A stretch of DNA of 41,181 bases. Origin: Micromonospora sp. KC723. Lineage in GTDB: Bacteria > Actinomycetota > Actinomycetes > Mycobacteriales > Micromonosporaceae. The DNA is taken from positions 1 to 41,181 of the forward strand of contig NZ_SMKD01000040.1 in NCBI RefSeq assembly GCF_004348595.1, in the 5' to 3' direction. Of the stretch, positions 33,902 through 41,181 are shown one piece after another (position 1 is the stretch's first letter; every line of letters starts with the position of its first letter). The notes beneath the pieces are model-generated. The model was not told the origin of the DNA, did not search any database, and was given only the letters and a program-made list of their open reading frames with translations. The position numbers and the translations under genes are program-made.

Positions 33902-34267
33902 GCGTACCATCCTGCCGCGCCCCGAGGCTACTCGCTCGAAAGCCGGCAGAAAGCGGATGGGCGGCAAGCAGAGCGGTAACCCGGCTCCGATCCGCCATCC
34001 ACAGGAGAACCCCGGCGACATCCCACCCGCCACCTCTTGGATCCCTGTGCCGCAACCTTCCCTATCGGGGCTAAAAGCCTTGTCGGTCTGGGAGGGGTGT
34101 TGGGCATGATAGGTAACCATGAGGGTGAAGGCGGTCGACTCCGCTGACGAGGGGACCTCCCTGCCCGGCGCACCAGCAGGGGCGGACCGTGCGGCGTGCC
34201 GCCCCCGGCGGGGCCGACCACGTGGGAAGCGGGTCAGCCCCATCGGGTCGTTCACGAAGCCGACGCC
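33902..34267. other. Intergenic region between divergent fumC and alpha/beta hydrolase
   Basis: About 366 bp that must contain both promoters. A 50-codon frame from ATG 34119 to TGA 34269-34271 overlaps the hydrolase ATG (ATGA) and might be a leader peptide; it is listed as a finding. A GGGAGGGG stretch lies at 34090-34097. Otherwise nothing could be assigned. Confidence 0.45.
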
Positions 34268-35152
34268 ATGACTTCGATCTACCGATCCGAGAGTGGACGC
34301 CGCGCGGTGGAGGAGCGTTACCGCGCATTCCTGCACGCCTGGCCCGTGTCCTCGACGGAGTCGTTGCTGTCCACCCGCCAGGGTGACACCTTCGTCGTTT
34401 CCTGCGGCCCGCTCGACGCACCGCCGGTGGTGCTGCTGCACGGTGGCGGGTTCAATTCGGCGGCCTGGTTGAGCGATGTCGCAGATTGGGCCCGGTCGCA
34501 TCGGGTATACGCCGTCGATGTGATCGGCGAGCCCGGTCTCAGCGCCCCATCTCGACCGTCGCTGGAGTCGGATGCATACGCCGAGTGGCTCGATGACGTG
34601 CTTGACGGGCTTGGGGTCACGCGGACGGCGTTCGTGGGCGCGTCGCTGGGCGGGTGGCTGGCGCTCGACTACGCCGTACGCCGACCGGAGCGCGTTGCGC
34701 GGCTCGCGCTGCTCGTACCCGCTGGGATCGGGCGTCAGAAGCACGGCGCGCTCATCGCCTCGCTCTTCCTCGTGCCCTTCGGCAGAAGGGGTCGGCGTGC
34801 GGCTTACCGCTTCGTGCTCGGTCCCGCCCCCACGTCGAAGGTGTCGGGTGCCGAGGCGGCCCTTCACCGAGACTTCGCCGACTACCTGCTGCTCATTCTG
34901 ATGCACTACCGGATGCGACGCGAGCGGCTGCCGGTCTTCACCGATGAGCAACTGCGCCACCTTGATGCGCCGTTGCTGGTCGTTGCTGGAGCGAAGGATC
35001 GGATCCTGGACACCCACCACACCGTCCGCCGGCTGCGTCACCTGCGTCCCGACGCTGCCGTCACCCTGCTGCCCGACACGGGCCACATTCCCACCGGATA
35101 CGCCGAGACGATCCAGCGGTTCCTGACCGACGGAGGCCAGGAGGCCTGGTGA
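34268..35152 (+). CDS. Alpha/beta hydrolase
   Basis: A 294-aa alpha/beta-fold hydrolase. The oxyanion segment is [12 protein letters not shown], the nucleophile elbow is GASLGGW, the acid is in [11 protein letters not shown] and the base His in [10 protein letters not shown] helical cap sits between ([20 protein letters not shown]). Esterase, lactonase and C-C hydrolase activities are all possible. No strong ribosome-binding site precedes ATG 34268. A short upstream frame overlaps this start, hinting at translational coupling. A hairpin terminator follows. Confidence 0.88.
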   Translation: MTSIYRSESGRRAVEERYRAFLHAWPVSSTESLLSTRQGDTFVVSCGPLDAPPVVLLHGGGFNSAAWLSDVADWARSHRVYAVDVIGEPGLSAPSRPSLESDAYAEWLDDVLDGLGVTRTAFVGASLGGWLALDYAVRRPERVARLALLVPAGIGRQKHGALIASLFLVPFGRRGRRAAYRFVLGPAPTSKVSGAEAALHRDFADYLLLILMHYRMRRERLPVFTDEQLRHLDAPLLVVAGAKDRILDTHHTVRRLRHLRPDAAVTLLPDTGHIPTGYAETIQRFLTDGGQEAW

Positions 35153-35191
35153 TCCATGCGCCTGGCCGGGCATTCTGGAAGAACTGCCCAT

Positions 35192-35226
35192 GAGCGGGCC
35201 GGAGAAGCTTCCCGTCCGGCCCGTTC
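35192..35226. terminator. Terminator hairpin between convergent genes
   Basis: GAGCGGGCCGGA (35192-35203) pairs with TCCGGCCCGTTC (35215-35226) with one G-U, around an 11-nt loop. It lies between the hydrolase stop and the class I fumarase stop. Confidence 0.7.
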
Positions 35227-35244
35227 GGAGAGCCGTCCGAAGTC

Positions 35245-36912
<1,668 letters not shown>

Positions 36913-37002
36913 GACGGGAAAGCCTAGGGCAGACCGGTCGATCGGTGACACCCGCCGGGGTGGGTCGTGGGACAGCGCTTCCACCGGGAGGACGGGACAC
37001 GC

Positions 37003-38430
37003 TCAGCCGTCGGCGCAGAGTTCCCGTTTCGGTCCGCAACTGTCCGGCGCACCCGGGGTCCGGCCGCCGGGCACGGGGGCGTCCCCGCCGTCCGGGCGGG
37101 ACGCCGGCGGCCCGCCGGTGCCGGTGCCGGTGCCGGTGCCGAAGCGGACGTAGCCGATCTCCCGGCCCTCGCCGATGACCATCCCGCCGGACCCGACCGC
37201 GAGCACCTCCGCGCTGCTGCGCAACACCACCAGCTCCCGGCCGGTCCGCGGGTCGAGCGCGATCAGCCGGTTCGGTTTCTCCCCGGTGAGCACCGCCGCG
37301 TACGGGGTGAGGGCCGCACCGGCCCGGTCGCTCGCCGGGCGGGTCCACCGCGCCCGGCTCACGCCGAGCTGGCGGCCGACAACCGACCTCTTGTCGGCGG
37401 CACGCACCAGCGCGTACCGGTCGTCGACGGCGAGCAGCCGCTCCCCCTCGGCGGCGACCAGCAGCCCCCTGCCGTCGTACCCGTCGAGGACCGCCTCCCG
37501 GCCGTCCGCGGCGGTGCCGATCAACACGTTCCGGGCACCCTGCGGATCCTCCCGCTGGACGCAGCCGACGCTGTCGGCGGTCCGCAGGTTCACCCCTGCC
37601 CGCCGCCACACCTCCTCGCCGGTGGCCACGTCTCGGGCGGAGACCGCGTACTGGCAGGAACCGTCGCGGGACACGGCGGTGATCCGCAGCAGCCGGCCGC
37701 CGACCACCGCCAGCCGCTCGTCCCGACCGGGTTCGAGGTCCTGCACCACCCGACCGCTGGCGGTGTCCACCACGTGCACCCGGCCGTCCACCGGGAAGCC
37801 GAGCAGCGGCGGCGCGGGCTCGGGGCCGGCCACCCCGGCGTCGATCCGCAGCGCGCTGAGCCGCCGGGTACCCAGCAGGTTCGGGTTGTCGGCGAAGAGG
37901 CCGCTGCTGACGCCGGGCAGGAACGCCGTCCACAGCGGTGCGGTGCCGCGCGGATCCCAGGCGGAGAGGGTGCAGTCGGTCGCCTCGACGCAACGCGCGT
38001 CGAGCAGCAGGTTCCGGTACGTCCAGACCGCCACCGCGTCGTCGTCGCGCCGGCGCACCACCCCGGTGGCGGGGTCGAGCAGCTCGTACCCCTTCACCAG
38101 GAGCTTGCCCACGGCGACGACCGAGTCGCGGTCGCCGCCGGCCACCGCCGCCCAGTCGGCCTTGCGCTCCCACAGCTGCGTCCCGGTGGCCAGGCTGCGC
38201 GCCTCGATCCGGGTCCGCTGCTCGACCACCACCGTGTCCCCGGCGATGGTGACACTCTTCGGGGTGCCGCCGACGCGCTGCTGCCAGACCACGTCCGGCT
38301 CGGAGATCGGCTTGCGGGTGCCGAGCCACTCCCACACGGCGGGGAACGGGTTCCAGACGTTCGTGGCGGCGAGAACGACCACGGTGACGAGCCCGAGCAG
38401 CAGCCACCCACGCACGCCGAGCTTCGACAC
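37003..38430 (-). CDS. Membrane-anchored PQQ-like beta-propeller protein
   Basis: A 475-aa protein. An N-terminal signal anchor (VRGWLLLGLVTVVVLAATNVW) is followed by an extracytoplasmic domain of repeated beta-propeller blades with the PQQ-like W motif, e.g. ARSLATGTQLWERKADW, ARDVATGEEVWRRAG and IALDPRTGRELVVLR. Four to six cysteines may form disulfides. No enzymatic residues are evident, so a scaffold or binding role is likely. The C-terminus has a GTGTGTGTG tract encoded by a 6-bp tandem repeat (about 37116-37141). Two GTG starts, 38430 and 38439, are possible. Confidence 0.82.
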   Translation of the reverse strand: MSKLGVRGWLLLGLVTVVVLAATNVWNPFPAVWEWLGTRKPISEPDVVWQQRVGGTPKSVTIAGDTVVVEQRTRIEARSLATGTQLWERKADWAAVAGGDRDSVVAVGKLLVKGYELLDPATGVVRRRDDDAVAVWTYRNLLLDARCVEATDCTLSAWDPRGTAPLWTAFLPGVSSGLFADNPNLLGTRRLSALRIDAGVAGPEPAPPLLGFPVDGRVHVVDTASGRVVQDLEPGRDERLAVVGGRLLRITAVSRDGSCQYAVSARDVATGEEVWRRAGVNLRTADSVGCVQREDPQGARNVLIGTAADGREAVLDGYDGRGLLVAAEGERLLAVDDRYALVRAADKRSVVGRQLGVSRARWTRPASDRAGAALTPYAAVLTGEKPNRLIALDPRTGRELVVLRSSAEVLAVGSGGMVIGEGREIGYVRFGTGTGTGTGGPPASRPDGGDAPVPGGRTPGAPDSCGPKRELCADG

Positions 38431-38507
38431 ACCGCACACCGTAGCGATGGTCACCGCATCCCTGGCCTTGTCGGCCGGAGTGTCGCCGTCCTTTCTGCCT
38501 CGGGGAC

Positions 38508-38996
38508 TCAGCCCCGCGCGGCGGAACGGACCAGCGGAAGGGTGCGGTATGGGATCTGCTCGGCGAGGGCGATGATGGTGGAGGCGCGGCGGATGCCCTC
38601 GTACGAGACGATCTGGTCGATCACCCGTTGCAGGTCGGCGTTGGAGCGCGCCACGATCCGGCAGAGCAGGTCGCTGGCCCCGGTGATGGTGTGCGCCTCC
38701 AGCACCTCGGGGATGGCGGCCAGGTGGGCGGTGACCGGGTCGTGCCCGTGTCGCTGGCTGATCTCCAGGGTGACGAAGCTGGTCACCGCGAAGCCGATCG
38801 CGGCCGGGGAGACCTCCGGCCCGAACCCGCCGATCACCCCGCGCCCGACGAGCTTGTCCAGCCGGGCCTGGGCGGTGCCCCGGGCCACGCCGAGTCGGCG
38901 GGAACACTCCAGCACCCCGATCCGCGGCTCCTCGGTGAGCAACTGGATCAATCTGGCATCGAGTTCGTCGAGCTGTGCACCCTGCCCAGCGTTCAT
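38508..38996 (-). CDS. Lrp/AsnC-family transcriptional regulator
   Basis: A 162-aa regulator. The N-terminal helix-turn-helix reads LDELDARLIQLLTEEPRIG and CSRRLGVARGTAQARLDKLV. The RAM ligand-binding domain follows, with VLEAHTITGASDLLCRIVAR and IDQIVSYEGIRRASTIIAL. Lrp/AsnC proteins form octamers that respond to amino acids. It is divergent from hpd, with 139 bp between the starts, so it probably controls tyrosine breakdown, perhaps sensing an aromatic amino acid. Confidence 0.9.
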   Translation of the reverse strand: MNAGQGAQLDELDARLIQLLTEEPRIGVLECSRRLGVARGTAQARLDKLVGRGVIGGFGPEVSPAAIGFAVTSFVTLEISQRHGHDPVTAHLAAIPEVLEAHTITGASDLLCRIVARSNADLQRVIDQIVSYEGIRRASTIIALAEQIPYRTLPLVRSAARG

Positions 38997-39027
38997 GCGT
39001 CGGCACTCTACCGAATGTGCAAGCTGA

Positions 39028-40335
<1,308 letters not shown>

Positions 40336-40346
40336 GACTGTCGGGC

Positions 40347-41042
40347 GTGACCCAGCCTCCGACGTACCCGACGCCACCGGCCGGTGGGCAGCCGCCCGCC
40401 GCCGGTGGCTTCGCGCCGCCCGCCGGTCCAGTCCCCCAGGGGTACGCGGTCCCGCCGCAGTACGCCCCGCCGGGCTGGGCTCCGCCACCCGGGTACGCCT
40501 ATCCGCCGCGTCCGATGCTCCCGCCGGCCCTCGCTCCGAACGGGCAGCCGCTGGCCGGCTTCGGTGACCGGCTGCTGGCCTACCTCGTCGACGCGGTGAT
40601 CGTGGGTGGGGTCTCCGCGGTCCTCGCCATTCCCGCGGTCCTCCTGCTCGTGGCGGCGATGGTGCCCGACCTGGCCGCGACCGCCCCGGACGGCACCCCC
40701 GCCGCGAACCCGATCACCGACCTCCTGCTGCCGCTGCTGGCGCTGGAGGTCGGGCTGTTCGCGGTGATCTTCGCGCTCTCCTACGTCTACCAGGTGGAGT
40801 TGGCGCTGAAAACCGGCCAGACCGTCGGCAAGCGCGTGCTGAAGCTCAAGATCGTGCCGTTCGACCCGGCCGCCCCGCTCACCCGCCGGGTGCTGGCGAA
40901 GCGCTGGCTCGCCCACCAGGGTGGCGGGCTCATTCCGGGCTTCAGCTACCTCGACGGGCTCTGGCAGCTCTGGGACAAGCCCTGGCAGCAGTGCCTCCAC
41001 GACAAGTTCGCCCGTACGGTCGTCGTTAAGGTTGCCCCGTGA
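40347..41042 (+). CDS. RDD-family membrane protein
   Basis: A 231-aa protein. A Pro/Gly/Tyr-rich disordered N-terminus (about 65 aa) precedes an RDD domain: LAGFGDRLLAYLVDAVIVGG with the Arg-Asp pair, a first helix (VSAVLAIPAVLLLVAAMV), a second (LLPLLALEVGLFAVIFALSY) and GKRVLKLKIV. The end, WDKPWQQCLHDKFARTVVV, is the family's final motif. Its role is unknown; some RDD proteins are Na+/H+ antiporters. GTG 40347 lies 11 bp after hpd. The stop overlaps the next gene by 4 nt (GTGA). Confidence 0.88.
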   Translation: MTQPPTYPTPPAGGQPPAAGGFAPPAGPVPQGYAVPPQYAPPGWAPPPGYAYPPRPMLPPALAPNGQPLAGFGDRLLAYLVDAVIVGGVSAVLAIPAVLLLVAAMVPDLAATAPDGTPAANPITDLLLPLLALEVGLFAVIFALSYVYQVELALKTGQTVGKRVLKLKIVPFDPAAPLTRRVLAKRWLAHQGGGLIPGFSYLDGLWQLWDKPWQQCLHDKFARTVVVKVAP

Positions 41043-41181
41043 GTGTGCAGCCAGGCTGGTACGTCGACCCCGCCGAACCGACCACCCGGCGGTGGTGGGA
41101 CGGCGAGGGCTGGGTCGGGGCGCCGATCCCCGTCGATGTCACGCCGCCGGACGGCCCGCCTCCCCCGGAGGAGCCCACCCC
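41039..41181 (+). CDS. DUF2510-like protein, N-terminal fragment (runs off the right edge)
   Basis: GTG 41039 overlaps the RDD gene stop. The visible residues QPGWYVDPAEPTTRRWWDGE match the short DUF2510 motif (GWY-x-DP ... RWWDG-x-x-W) found at the N-terminus of many actinobacterial membrane proteins, including RDD proteins. A Pro-rich linker follows and the rest lies outside the window. Confidence 0.75.
   Translation, partial: MSVQPGWYVDPAEPTTRRWWDGEGWVGAPIPVDVTPPDGPPPPEEPT

Noticed and set aside
32501..35191. 896-aa extension of fumarase to the right
   Set aside because: The extension passes antisense through the alpha/beta hydrolase gene; the fumarase family start is at 33901 or 33910.

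Overview
The window is high-GC DNA with many GTG starts, 4-nt GTGA/ATGA gene overlaps and actinobacterial gene families (MsiK-type sugar ATPase, CGNR zinc-finger protein, actinobacterial-style CysS, class I plus class II fumarase, AICE functions). This suggests a chromosome segment of a Micromonospora-like member of the Micromonosporaceae. The family assignment is an inference from gene style, not from a marker gene.

Layout. (1) 1-5919, chromosome: the start of an exported protein, a lipoprotein, an aldehyde dehydrogenase coupled to a TetR regulator, a second lipoprotein, a phosphohistidine-type phosphatase coupled to an ASCH protein, and an AraC regulator followed by a glyoxalase-fold protein. 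(2) 5920-24326, an integrated actinomycete integrative and conjugative element (AICE) of about 18.4 kb, bounded by a 53-bp direct repeat that copies the 3' half of tRNA-Thr(UGU). The intact tRNA lies at the right end beside the integrase. (3) 24359-41181, chromosome: an MsiK-like ATPase, rlmB-cysS, an IclR regulator, an EamA exporter, a CGNR regulator, a GNAT enzyme, a decayed HAD/Cys-motif locus, two unrelated fumarases flanking an alpha/beta hydrolase, a PQQ-type beta-propeller protein, Lrp divergent from HPPD, an RDD membrane protein and a partial DUF2510-like gene.

Inside the AICE the right half is the backbone, all on the plus strand: DnaJ-type Zn-motif protein, two small proteins (one DivIVA-like), GntR repressor, a pair of identical 16-bp palindromic operators, a Pra-like activator, a small Zn-ribbon membrane protein, TraB/FtsK DNA translocase, DUF2637-like membrane protein, RepSA-type rolling-circle initiator, Xis and Int. 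Most of these genes overlap or nearly touch, so replication, transfer and excision probably form one GntR-controlled transcription unit. The middle holds a minus-strand XRE/TPR regulator, GNAT and hypothetical-protein cassette.

The left third (about 6.6-12.7 kb) is cargo with visibly lower GC and relaxed third-position usage. It is a convergent five-gene island: an m5C DNA methyltransferase and a PD-(D/E)XK endonuclease on the plus strand, facing a GHKL ATPase, an unrecognised Rossmann/methyltransferase-like protein and a Vsr nickase on the minus strand. I read it as a restriction-modification system extended by a MORC/MutL-like ATPase module. It is the best candidate in the window for a poorly described defence system. 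All functional assignments come from motifs read by eye; no database search was run.
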